DNA of 64,000 nt from Teichococcus aestuarii (GTDB lineage: Bacteria > Pseudomonadota > Alphaproteobacteria > Acetobacterales > Acetobacteraceae). The notes beneath the pieces are model-generated. The model worked only from the letters and a program-made list of their open reading frames with translations, was not told where the DNA came from and did not search any database. Each line of letters starts with the position of its first letter. The first letter of the stretch is position 1. The position numbers were made by a program, and so were the translations under genes. The stretch lies in assembly GCF_003116135.1 (NCBI RefSeq), contig NZ_PDOA01000002.1, forward strand, positions 478,227 through 542,226, given 5' to 3'. Shown here piece after piece: positions 23,800 through 31,517 of this stretch.

Positions 23800-25563
23800 C
23801 TAGGCCGGCATGCCGAGCTCGTCCTGCCGGCGCTTGCCCAGCTCCTCGCTGTAGCGGCGGAGCAGGTAGGAGGCCTTCAGCAGCCCCAGCACGCGGGAGG
23901 TGTCCTTCTGCTCCACCACCGCCAGCGCCTCGGCATCGGTGGCGTCGAACAGCGCCATGGCCTGCTTGGCGTTCAGCGCCGGCAGCAGCACCTGGTCCTT
24001 CAGGTGCACGAGGCCGGCCACGGTGTCGCTCTCGGCCAGCTCCGGCGCGTGCGCCTCGGCCACCAGGATCAGCCCGGCGTAGCGCTCCGCGCTGTCGAGG
24101 GCGACGACATGCGTCACCGAGCCGAGCGGGAATTCGCGGCGGAAGGAGGAGATGCGGGTGTCGTCCCGCACCGTGCGCACCTCGCGCCGCATCAGCTTGC
24201 CCACCGTCAGGTCGCGCAGCCAGCCGATGTCATGCGCGCTGCGGATCGCCTCGCCGCGCAGATGGAAGCGCCAGGTGGCGAAGGAGTAGCCGAACAGCCG
24301 CCGCACCGTGGTGGCCGAGACGATGACGGCCACCACCACCACCCCCGCCACGGCGAAGCTCTGCGTCGTCTCCAGCGCGATGAAGGTCATGGCGAGCGGC
24401 GCGCCGATGACGGCGGCGCCGAAGGCGCTCATGCCGATGATGGCGGCCAGCAGCGGGTCGATGGTGATGCCGAGCCAGGCGGCGGGCACCACCGCCAGCT
24501 TGCCCACCAGCGCCCCCAGCAGCAGCGAGGCGAAGAACAGCCCGCCGCGGAAGCCGGCGCCGATGGAGATGGCCGAGGCCAGCGCCTTCAGCAGCAGCAG
24601 CACGAGCAGCGGCAGGGCCGAGCCCTCCACCACGAAGGTGAGGTGCAGCGCGCCATGCCCGGCCGAGAGCACCCCCGGTGTGACCTGCGCCAGCCCCCCC
24701 ACCGCCAGCCCGCCGATGGCCGGCCGCAGCCAGGCCCAGGGCACGGCGCGGCGCAGCCCGCCTTCCACCAGCGTGACGCCGCGCATCAGCGCGATGGCCG
24801 CCAGCCCGCAGAGCAGGCCGATGGCCAGCGCGAGGCCGCCATCGCCCCAGTCCGGCGCGCCGAGGCCGGCGGCGGAGAGCACCGGCGTGCCGCCGCCGAT
24901 CAGCGCCCCCGCCGCCGTGCCGGCCACCGCCGCGCCCAGCACGGGCGCCAGATGCGCGATGGCGTAGCTGCCGATCACCAGCTCGAAGGCATAGAAGGCG
25001 CCGGTGAGCGGCGCGTTGAAGGAGGCGGCGATGGCCCCCGCCGCGCCGCAGCCCACCAGCAGCCGCAGATCGCCCCGCCGCAGGCCGAAGGCGCGGCCGA
25101 GGCGCGAGGCGACGCCGCCGCCGGCCTGGGTGTAGGCCGCCTCCAGCCCGACCGAGGCGCCGAAGCCGTTGGAGAGCAGGTTCTGCGCCCCCACCACCAC
25201 CCCGTCCCACAGCGACATGCGGCCGCCATGCAGGGCATTGGCCTCGATCGGGTCGATCGGCTGGCGCGGCCGCCAGCGGGCCAGCCCCAGCCCCAGCAGG
25301 CCCAGCAGCAGCCCGCCCGTGGCCGGCGCCAGCAGAAATACGAGAGGCTCGGCGCCCTGCAGCACGCTGAGGCCGTGCGCGCTCTCCGGGCCGAACAGCA
25401 GCCAGTGCAGCCCGCGCGCCGCCAGCCCCAGCAGCGCCGCCAGCACGCCGCTGAACAGCCCCGCCAGCACGCCGAGGCCGATGATGCCGATCTCGCTCTG
25501 CCGGACGGCGTCGCGCAGGCTGGAGGTGGCGTGGCGGGATTGCAGCCAGCGGCGCAGCGGCAT
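23800..25563 (-). CDS. Voltage-gated ClC-type chloride channel/antiporter with CBS pair
   Basis: A 587-residue inner-membrane protein. Residues about 20-440 carry the 10-12 hydrophobic helices of ClC proteins: SNGFGASVGLEAAYTQ (selectivity region), GAIAASFNAPLTGAFYAFELV and GAGFRGGLFFASLLLGALVGK. Two CBS-like domains occupy about 460-575 (VGKLMRREVRTVRDDT; FDATDAEALAVVEQKDTSRVLGLL). It moves chloride or exchanges it for protons. The ATG overlaps the TGA of the pseudouridine synthase (TGATG), indicating translational coupling. Confidence 0.92.
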   Translation of the reverse strand: MPLRRWLQSRHATSSLRDAVRQSEIGIIGLGVLAGLFSGVLAALLGLAARGLHWLLFGPESAHGLSVLQGAEPLVFLLAPATGGLLLGLLGLGLARWRPRQPIDPIEANALHGGRMSLWDGVVVGAQNLLSNGFGASVGLEAAYTQAGGGVASRLGRAFGLRRGDLRLLVGCGAAGAIAASFNAPLTGAFYAFELVIGSYAIAHLAPVLGAAVAGTAAGALIGGGTPVLSAAGLGAPDWGDGGLALAIGLLCGLAAIALMRGVTLVEGGLRRAVPWAWLRPAIGGLAVGGLAQVTPGVLSAGHGALHLTFVVEGSALPLLVLLLLKALASAISIGAGFRGGLFFASLLLGALVGKLAVVPAAWLGITIDPLLAAIIGMSAFGAAVIGAPLAMTFIALETTQSFAVAGVVVVAVIVSATTVRRLFGYSFATWRFHLRGEAIRSAHDIGWLRDLTVGKLMRREVRTVRDDTRISSFRREFPLGSVTHVVALDSAERYAGLILVAEAHAPELAESDTVAGLVHLKDQVLLPALNAKQAMALFDATDAEALAVVEQKDTSRVLGLLKASYLLRRYSEELGKRRQDELGMPA

Positions 25564-26297
25564 CAGCCGGCGTTGTCCATCTCGGGGGTCCAGCCGCAGG
25601 CGGCGAAGGCGGGGCGCAGGGCGGGGGGCACGGGGGCGGTGGCCTCCAGGGGCGGGATGAGGGGCAGGGCAATGGCGCGGGCCAGCAGGTGCAGCCCGCC
25701 CGGCGCCGCGGTGCCATAGAAGGGGTCGCCCAGCATCGGCCAGCCCCGGGCGGCGCAATGCACGCGAAGCTGATGGGTGCGGCCGGTCTCGGGGCGCAGC
25801 TCCAGCCAGGCGAGGCCGCCTGCTGGACCTGGGGCCCGGCCCTTCACCCGCCAGCGGGTCAGCGCCGGCTGGCCCTCGGGGTGCGGCTCCATCCGCCAGC
25901 CGGCGGCGGCGCTGCTCACCTTGCGCAGCGGCAGGTCGATGCGGCCCGATTGCGCCGCCGGGCCGCCCAGCACGATGGCCCAGTAGGTTTTCCGCGCGCG
26001 GCCCCCGGCGAAGAGGGCGCCCAGCTCGGCCAAAGCCGGTTTGGTGCGGCCGAGCACGAGGCAGCCGGCGGTGTCGGTGTCCAGGCGGTGCGCGGGCTGG
26101 GGGGGGCGCTTCTTGCCCAGCGCCAGGGCGGGCAGGAAATCCTCCAGGCTCGGCCCGCCGCGCGGGCCGGCATGGACGGGCAGGCCGGCGGGCTTGTCGA
26201 TCACCAGCACCGCATCGGTCTGCGCCAGCAGTCTGAGAGGGGCGCCGCCCCTCTCAGACTCTCCCCGCCAAGAACCTGAGGTTCTTGGATCTCCCAT
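25563..26297 (-). CDS. RluA-family RNA pseudouridine synthase
   Basis: A 244-residue enzyme isomerising uridines in RNA. The core VLVIDKPAGLPVHAG, the catalytic-Asp motif HRLDTDTAGCLVLGRTKPAL, LRPETGRTHQLRVHCAARGWPMLGDPFYG and the ending fit the RluA/RluC/RluD group without an S4 domain. The ATG overlaps the ilvE TGA (TGATG). Residues 2-22 are encoded by two strong palindromes (see 26230-26288) and look unrelated to the family, so the N-terminus is probably an added tail. A GTG at the start of the core is a less likely alternative start. Confidence 0.88.
   Translation of the reverse strand: MGDPRTSGSWRGESERGGAPLRLLAQTDAVLVIDKPAGLPVHAGPRGGPSLEDFLPALALGKKRPPQPAHRLDTDTAGCLVLGRTKPALAELGALFAGGRARKTYWAIVLGGPAAQSGRIDLPLRKVSSAAAGWRMEPHPEGQPALTRWRVKGRAPGPAGGLAWLELRPETGRTHQLRVHCAARGWPMLGDPFYGTAAPGGLHLLARAIALPLIPPLEATAPVPPALRPAFAACGWTPEMDNAG
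26230..26288. repeat. Paired palindromes inside the rluA-like N-terminus
   Basis: Two perfect inverted repeats lie in tandem. The first is AGTCTGAGAGGGGC / GCCCCTCTCAGACT (14-3-14, 26230-26260). The second is CCAAGAACC / GGTTCTTGG (9-3-9, 26268-26288). Both fall just after the ilvE stop and within the open frame of the downstream gene. They resemble intercistronic repetitive palindromes and could act on mRNA stability or coupling. Confidence 0.8.
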
Positions 26298-27166
26298 CAG
26301 GCGGCGTGGGCGGGAACCCGCTGCGTGCTCTCGGCCCAGGCGAAGTACAGCGCGCGCGCCTTCTGCGCGACGGGGCCGATCGGCAGGGCGCGGCCCTCGA
26401 AATTGGTGCAGTACTGCACCTTGCCGAAATTGCCGGTGGCGAAGATCTCGTCCGCCTCGCGCAGCATCTGCGGCGTGATGATGCACTCGCGCGCCTCGAT
26501 GCCGGCCTCGCGCAGCAGCCCCAGCACGCGGGAGCGGGTGATGCCGGCGAGGTAGGTGCCGTTGGCGATGGCGGTCATCACCACGCCATCCTTCACCATC
26601 ATCAGGTTGGAGGTGGCGAACTCAGCCACATTGCCCTCGTGGTCGCACACCACGGCGTTCTCGAAGCCCTTCTGGCGCGCGTAGTTCGCGGCGCGGGAGG
26701 AGTTCGGGTAGAGGCAGGAGGCCTTGGCGTCGGTCGGCGCCATGTCGGCGGCGGCGCGGCGGAAGGGCGCCATGCAGGCGGAGAAGCCGCGGCTCGCATC
26801 CGGCATCGGCGCGTCATAGATCGCCAGTATGAACTCGGTGCTCTCCGGGTCCGGCTGCGCGGCGCCGATGCCGCGGCGGATGAAGAATTGCGGGCGGATG
26901 TAGAGCTCCGCGTCGGCCGGCATCATCGCCACGCCCTCGCGGCACAGCGCCTCGATCTGCTGCGCCGTCATGGTCGGCTTCATCAGCATCGCCTCGGCGC
27001 TGCGGATGACGCGCTGGCAGTGCAGGTCGAGATCCGGCACCAGGCCGCGAATCGCCCGCGCGCCGTCGAACACCACCGAGCCCAGCCAGAAGGCATGGTC
27101 CATCGGGCCGAGCACCTTCGGCTCCTCGGTCATCCACTTGCCGTCGTGCCAAAAGACGCCCGCCAT
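26297..27166 (-). CDS. ilvE: Branched-chain amino-acid aminotransferase
   Basis: A 289-residue class IV PLP aminotransferase, catalysing the last step of Leu, Ile and Val synthesis or the first of their breakdown. MDHAFWLGSVVFDGARAIRG, YIRPQFFIRRG, CLYPNSSRAANYARQKGFENAVVCDHEGNVAEFATSNLMMVKDG (PLP lysine is the K of ARQKG) and TYLAGITRSRVLGLLREAG follow the family pattern. It is the first gene of a four-gene leftward operon; AAGGACC precedes the ATG. Branched-chain versus D-amino-acid specificity is not certain. Confidence 0.9.
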   Translation of the reverse strand: MAGVFWHDGKWMTEEPKVLGPMDHAFWLGSVVFDGARAIRGLVPDLDLHCQRVIRSAEAMLMKPTMTAQQIEALCREGVAMMPADAELYIRPQFFIRRGIGAAQPDPESTEFILAIYDAPMPDASRGFSACMAPFRRAAADMAPTDAKASCLYPNSSRAANYARQKGFENAVVCDHEGNVAEFATSNLMMVKDGVVMTAIANGTYLAGITRSRVLGLLREAGIEARECIITPQMLREADEIFATGNFGKVQYCTNFEGRALPIGPVAQKARALYFAWAESTQRVPAHAA

Positions 27167-27323
27167 GGAACTGGTCCTTGTTGCTTGCAGGAAGAGGCCG
27201 GGAAGACTGCCACGGGCGGCACGCCAGGAGAAGGGCGCCAGAACGCCGGACAAACACCGGAGAAACGCCGGACGGACGCTGGACGGGGCGCGGCCGCCAT
27301 GCTGCAACCGCGCCCTCACAGCC

Positions 27324-27335
27324 GAGAACGTTCTC
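27324..27335. promoter_or_regulatory. 12-bp perfect palindrome at the start of the Ldh-type gene
   Basis: GAGAACGTTCTC ends 2 nt before the ATG of the Ldh-type gene, where a Shine-Dalgarno would be expected. It may be a repressor site or a hairpin hiding the start. It also contains GAAC/GTTC half-sites similar to those in alphaproteobacterial LexA boxes, but the spacing is wrong. Confidence 0.4.
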
Positions 27336-27337
27336 AG

Positions 27338-28357
27338 ATGCCGCGCCTGACCCTCGCCGAAGCCCATGCCCTCGCCACCGCCGCGCTGCGTGGCGCGGGG
27401 GCCAGCCCGGGCATGGCCGCCAGCACCGCCCGCGCCCTGGTGGCGGCCGAGGCGGCGGGGCAGGGCGGGCACGGCCTCTCCCGCGTGCCGCACTATGCCG
27501 GCTTCCTGCGCCAGGGCCGGGCCGATGGCGCGGCGGAGCCGGTGCTGCGCGCGGCGCGCGGCGGCGCGGCGCTGATCGACGCGCGGGACGGCCTCGCCTT
27601 CCCGGCGCTGGAGCTGGCGGTGGCCGAGGGCGCGGCGCGCGCCCGGGCGCAGGGCGTGGCCTGCATCGGCATCACCAACAGCCACCATTCCGGCGCCATG
27701 GGGCTGCCGGTGCGGGCGCTGGCGGCGGAAGGGCTGGTGGCGCTGGCCTTCACCAACTCCCCGGCGGCCATGCCGGTGGCGGGCGGGCGCCGCCCGCTGC
27801 TCGGCACCAACCCGGTGGCCGCCGCCTTCCCGCGCCGCGGCGCGCCGCCGCTGGTGATCGACCTCGCCCTCTCCGCCGTGGCGCGCGGGCGCATCGCCCA
27901 GGCCGCCCAGGCCGGCGCGCCGATCCCCGAGGGCTGGGCGCTGGACGCGGCGGGCCGCCCCACCACCGATGCCCGCGCCGCCCTGGACGGCGCCATGCTG
28001 CCCCTGGGCGGCCCCAAGGGCGCGCTGCTGGCGATGGTGGTGGAGCTGCTCTGCGTCGCCCTCACCGGCGCCGCCTTCGGCTTCGAGGCGGACAGCTTCT
28101 TCGCGCCCGAGGGCAACCGGCCGCGGCTGGGGCAGGCGCTGCTGGTGGTGGACCCGGGCGCCCTGGCCGGCCAGGCGGCGTTCCTGGAGCGGGTGGAGGC
28201 GCTGGTCTCGGCCATGCTGGCCGAGGACGGGGTGCGCCTGCCGGGGGCGCGGCGCGACGACCTGGCGGCGCGCGCCGCGCGGGAGGGGATCGAGCTGCCC
28301 GCGGCGCTGCTGGAGGCGCTGCGGGCGCTGGCGGGCGAGCTGCGCGCCGCCGCCTGA
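27338..28357 (+). CDS. Ldh-family (malate/L-lactate/ureidoglycolate type) dehydrogenase
   Basis: A 339-residue NAD(P)-dependent 2-hydroxyacid oxidoreductase of the YlbC/YiaK fold, which differs from classical MDH/LDH. The N-terminus (RLTLAEAHALATAALRGAGAS), GGHGLSRVPHYAGFLRQG, ITNSHHSGAMGLPVRALA (catalytic His region), FTNSPAAMPVAGGRRPLLGTNPVA and GGPKGALLAMVVELLCVALTGAAFG are characteristic. Members act on malate, sulfolactate, ureidoglycolate or 2,3-diketogulonate; which one is unknown. There is no SD, but a palindrome sits directly upstream of the ATG. Confidence 0.88.
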   Translation: MPRLTLAEAHALATAALRGAGASPGMAASTARALVAAEAAGQGGHGLSRVPHYAGFLRQGRADGAAEPVLRAARGGAALIDARDGLAFPALELAVAEGAARARAQGVACIGITNSHHSGAMGLPVRALAAEGLVALAFTNSPAAMPVAGGRRPLLGTNPVAAAFPRRGAPPLVIDLALSAVARGRIAQAAQAGAPIPEGWALDAAGRPTTDARAALDGAMLPLGGPKGALLAMVVELLCVALTGAAFGFEADSFFAPEGNRPRLGQALLVVDPGALAGQAAFLERVEALVSAMLAEDGVRLPGARRDDLAARAAREGIELPAALLEALRALAGELRAAA

Positions 28358-28401
28358 GGCAGGGGCGGGGGAGGCGTGCCGGCCTCCCCCGCGATCGGTT
28401 G

Positions 28402-29421
28402 TCAGTCGGCGCTCACGCCGAAGGCGTCGGGGTAGCCGAACAGGCCGACGGCGCCGCCGGTGTGCAGGAACACCACGTTCTCGTCCTTGCCGAAATGGCC
28501 CTTGCGGACCAGGTCGATCAGCCCGGCCATGCCCTTCCCGGAATAGACGGGGTCGAGCAGGATGCCCTCCTGCTCGGCCAGCAGCTTCACCGCCGCCACC
28601 ATGCCCTCGGTGGGGATGCCGTAGCCCTGGCCGACATAGTCGCAATTCGCCACCACGTGCTCGGGCTTGACGATGCCCTCCAGCCCGAGATGCGCGGCGG
28701 TGCGCTGGGCCAGCGCCAGCACGTTGGCCTCCTGCTTCTCGCGCGGCGCCCGGACGCCGATGCCGAGCACGGGAATGCCGGCGTTCAGCGCCACCAGCCC
28801 GGCCACCAGCCCCGCCTGGGTGCCGGCGCTGCCCGTGGCGTGCACCACATGGTCGATCCGCAGCCCCATCTCGGCCGCCTGGTTCACCAGCTCCAGCGCG
28901 GCGTTGACATAGCCCAGCGCCCCCACCGGGTTGGAGCCGCCGCCGGGGATGACATAGGGCTTGCGGCCCTGGGCGCGCAGCTCGGCGGCCAGCGCCTCCA
29001 TCTCGGCCGCCATGTCCGTGCCGCCGGGGCGGCGGGAGACGGTGGCGCCGTGCAGCTTGTCCATCAGCACGTTGGCCGACTGGGTGTAGGCGGCATCGGT
29101 GTAGCCGGTGCGGTCCTCGAGCAGGATGTGGCAGGCGAAGCCGAGCTTGGCCGCCGCCGCCGCCGTCTGCCGCGCGTGGTTGGACTGGGTGGCGCCCTGG
29201 GTGATGACCGTGTCGGCGCCCTGGGCGCGCGCCTCGGCCATCAGGAATTCCAGCTTGCGGGTCTTGTTGCCGCCGGTGGAGAGGCCGGTGCAGTCGTCGC
29301 GCTTGATCCAGAGCTTCGGGCCGCCCCCGGGGCCGGACAGGTGGCGGGTGAGGTTCTCCATCGGCTCCAGCGGCGTCGGCATGTGGCCGAGGCGGATGCG
29401 CGGGAAGCGGGCCAGGTTCAT
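28402..29421 (-). CDS. dcyD: D-cysteine desulfhydrase (PLP, ACC-deaminase family)
   Basis: A 339-residue PLP enzyme degrading D-cysteine to pyruvate, H2S and ammonia. [28 protein letters not shown] contains the PLP lysine in [29 protein letters not shown] and [13 protein letters not shown] are further fold-type II motifs. The family also includes 1-aminocyclopropane-1-carboxylate deaminase; the SNHARQ and SAGTQAG forms favour D-cysteine desulfhydrase. The start [21 protein letters not shown] at 29421 has GGAGACC upstream. It is convergent with the Ldh-type gene. Confidence 0.87.
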   Translation of the reverse strand: MNLARFPRIRLGHMPTPLEPMENLTRHLSGPGGGPKLWIKRDDCTGLSTGGNKTRKLEFLMAEARAQGADTVITQGATQSNHARQTAAAAAKLGFACHILLEDRTGYTDAAYTQSANVLMDKLHGATVSRRPGGTDMAAEMEALAAELRAQGRKPYVIPGGGSNPVGALGYVNAALELVNQAAEMGLRIDHVVHATGSAGTQAGLVAGLVALNAGIPVLGIGVRAPREKQEANVLALAQRTAAHLGLEGIVKPEHVVANCDYVGQGYGIPTEGMVAAVKLLAEQEGILLDPVYSGKGMAGLIDLVRKGHFGKDENVVFLHTGGAVGLFGYPDAFGVSAD

Positions 29422-29530
29422 GGGCGGTCTCCTCTGTCGGCCGGATGGCCGGGCTTGATTGGCGCGCAGCCTAGGCCGCTCTGCCGCGCCCTGCCAAACC
29501 GGCGCCGCCGGTGCTATGCCCGGCCCGGCC

Positions 29531-30367
29531 ATGAAGCCCCCCCGCCCCCCCTCCTTCCCCGCCCGGCCCCCGCAGCCCCGCCCCGCCGCGCCCCTGCCGC
29601 CGGCGGCGCCCGCCCGCCCGCCGCGTCCGGCCCTGCCGGAGCCGGACCGGCTCTGCGGCCCGGTGGCGGTGGCGGCGGCCTTCGCGCACCGGCCCGACGC
29701 GGTGCTGCGGCTGTTCTACGCCCCTTCCCGCAGGGCCGAGGCCGGCCCCCTCTGCGCCCGCCTCGCCCGCGCCCGGAAGCCTTATCGCGAGGTGCCGCCG
29801 GAGGAACTGGCGAAGATCGCCGGCACCACCCACCATGGCGGCATCGTCGCCATCGCCGCGCCGCGCCCGGTGCCGCCGCTGCCGCACCCCGAGGCGCTGC
29901 CGGCGGGGCTGCTGCCGGTGCTCGATGGCGTGGGCAACCCGCACAACCTCGGCGCCATCGCCCGCTCGGCCGCCTTCTTCGGCTGCCGCGCCCTGCTGCT
30001 CTCGGGCGATCCGCGCCAGGCCGGGCTGTCGGACGCCGCCTGGCGCACCAGCGAGGGGGGGCTGGAGGCGCTCGCCCTCTACCGCGCGCCGGACCTGCCG
30101 GCGGCGCTGCGCGCGCTCGCACCGCGATACCTCACCGTGGCCGCCGTGGCGCGCGGCGGAGTCGCGCCGGCCGATCTGCCACGCGGCCGGCCCGTCGCCC
30201 TGGTGCTGGGCAATGAGGAGCAGGGGCTGGCGGAAGAGACCGTCTCCGCCTGCGCCGCCAGGGTGACCCTGCCCGGCTCGGGGCTGGTGGAGAGCCTGAA
30301 CGTTTCGGTGGCGGCGGCGGTGCTGATGCACGCCCTGGTTGAGGGCGATAACATTCGCGCCATTTAA
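29531..30367 (+). CDS. TrmH/SpoU-family RNA 2'-O-methyltransferase
   Basis: A 278-residue SPOUT enzyme methylating ribose in tRNA or rRNA. A Pro-rich 40-residue head precedes a substrate-binding domain (about 45-115) and the knotted catalytic domain: [30 protein letters not shown] (motif 1), [12 protein letters not shown] (motif 2) and [25 protein letters not shown] (motif 3). All three motifs are intact. Target position is unknown. The gene is divergent from dcyD. Confidence 0.92.
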   Translation: MKPPRPPSFPARPPQPRPAAPLPPAAPARPPRPALPEPDRLCGPVAVAAAFAHRPDAVLRLFYAPSRRAEAGPLCARLARARKPYREVPPEELAKIAGTTHHGGIVAIAAPRPVPPLPHPEALPAGLLPVLDGVGNPHNLGAIARSAAFFGCRALLLSGDPRQAGLSDAAWRTSEGGLEALALYRAPDLPAALRALAPRYLTVAAVARGGVAPADLPRGRPVALVLGNEEQGLAEETVSACAARVTLPGSGLVESLNVSVAAAVLMHALVEGDNIRAI

Positions 30368-30434
30368 ACCCTTGTCGTCTGGACAGGAAGAAGCCAGAAA
30401 CCGCCCCCGGAACCATCCGGAGGCTCCCAAGACC

Positions 30435-31445
30435 ATGACCATCCGCCGCCGTGCCCTGCTGGGCGCCGCCGCCACCTTCCCCGCCGCCTCGGCTCTTGTC
30501 GCGCCGCATGTGGCGCGGGCCCAGTCGGCCTTCCCCTCGCGCACCATGCGCATCGTGGTGCCCTTCGCCGCCGGCGGCTCGGTCGACATGACCGGGCGCC
30601 TGATGGCGCAGATGCTGCAGCCCGTGCTGGGCCAGTCCGTCGTCGTCGACAACCGCGGCGGTGCCGGCGGCAATCTCGGCGCCGCCGAGGTGGCGCGCTC
30701 GGAGAAGGACGGGCACACCATGCTGCTCGGCTCCGCCTCCATCCTGGCGGCCAACAAGTTCCTGTATGCCAAGTCCATGCCGATCGACCCGCTGGCCGAC
30801 CTGGCGCCGGTGACGCGCGTCACCACCGGCACGGTGTACATGACGGTCAACGCCAACAGCCCCTACAAGACCTTCCAGGACGTCATCGCGGCGGCCAAGA
30901 AGGACCCGGGCAAGCTGACCATGGGCTCCTCGGGCACCGGCACCATCAGCCACCTGACCATCAGCAAGGTGGCCAAGGCGACCGGCGCCGAGATCACCCA
31001 CGTGCCCTACCGCGGCGGCGCGCCGGCCCTGCAGGACCTGCTGGCCGGCAACATCGACATGATGTTCGACGTCATCCCGCTCTCCATGGCGCATGTGCGC
31101 GAGGGGCGGCTGCGCGTTCTGGCCGCCGCCAGCGCCGAGCGCACCACCTTCTCCGACGACCTGAAGAACGTGCCGTCGATGAAGGAGCTGCTGCCCGGCT
31201 CCGGCATCGACATGCAGTCCTGGTACGGCATCAACGTGCCGGCCGGCGTGGCGCCCGACCGCATCGCGGCGCTGCACAAGGCGATCGTCGGCGTGGTGGA
31301 CACCGCCGAGTTCCGCTCCAAGATGGAGCCGAACGGCTTCACCACCATCGTCGACAAGAGCCCGGCCGAGTACGGCGCCTACATCAAGGCGCAGGAAGCG
31401 GTGTGGAAGGGCCTCGTCGAGGAATCGGGCGCCAGCCTCGACTGA
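30435..31445 (+). CDS. Bug/TctC-family tripartite tricarboxylate transport receptor
   Basis: A 336-residue exported solute-binding protein. The leader TIRRRALLGAAATFPAASALVAPHVARAQ is of the Tat type. FPSRTMRIVVPFAAGGSVDMTGRL, VVVDNRGGAGGNLGAAEVARSEKDGHTMLLGS, THVPYRGGAPALQDLLAGNIDMMFDV and MSWYGINVPAG-like ends are the standard Bug pattern, which binds small carboxylates. No TctA/TctB membrane partners lie nearby, as is usual for the expanded Bug families of Acetobacteraceae and Burkholderiales. The ligand is unknown. GGAGGCTCCCAAGACC precedes the ATG. Confidence 0.93.
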   Translation: MTIRRRALLGAAATFPAASALVAPHVARAQSAFPSRTMRIVVPFAAGGSVDMTGRLMAQMLQPVLGQSVVVDNRGGAGGNLGAAEVARSEKDGHTMLLGSASILAANKFLYAKSMPIDPLADLAPVTRVTTGTVYMTVNANSPYKTFQDVIAAAKKDPGKLTMGSSGTGTISHLTISKVAKATGAEITHVPYRGGAPALQDLLAGNIDMMFDVIPLSMAHVREGRLRVLAAASAERTTFSDDLKNVPSMKELLPGSGIDMQSWYGINVPAGVAPDRIAALHKAIVGVVDTAEFRSKMEPNGFTTIVDKSPAEYGAYIKAQEAVWKGLVEESGASLD

Positions 31446-31452
31446 GGCGCCA

Positions 31453-31475
31453 GCCCGGGGGCGCGGCCCCCGGGC
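31453..31475. terminator. 10-3-10 GC hairpin after the Bug gene
   Basis: A perfect dyad GCCCGGGGGC / GCCCCCGGGC with a GCG loop, 8 nt past the stop codon and between convergent genes. Confidence 0.6.
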
Positions 31476-31480
31476 GACCG

Positions 31481-31503
31481 CCGGGGGAACCACGTTCCCC
31501 TGG
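31481..31503. terminator. Second hairpin between Bug gene and M10 protease
   Basis: CCGGGGGAAC and GTTCCCCTGG pair with one G-T position around CAC. Together with the preceding hairpin it separates the converging transcripts. It is similar in style to the GGGGGAAT palindromes elsewhere in the window. Confidence 0.5.
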
Positions 31504-31517
31504 CTCCCCCGCCGGGG

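Noticed and set aside
27324..27335. A LexA (SOS) box
   Set aside because: GAAC and GTTC are adjacent rather than 7 bp apart as in alphaproteobacterial LexA sites.
27178..30216. A 1012-codon plus-strand frame through the Ldh-type, dcyD and RNA methyltransferase genes
   Set aside because: It crosses three well-supported genes in different frames and strands and shows only low-complexity Arg/Gly/Ala.
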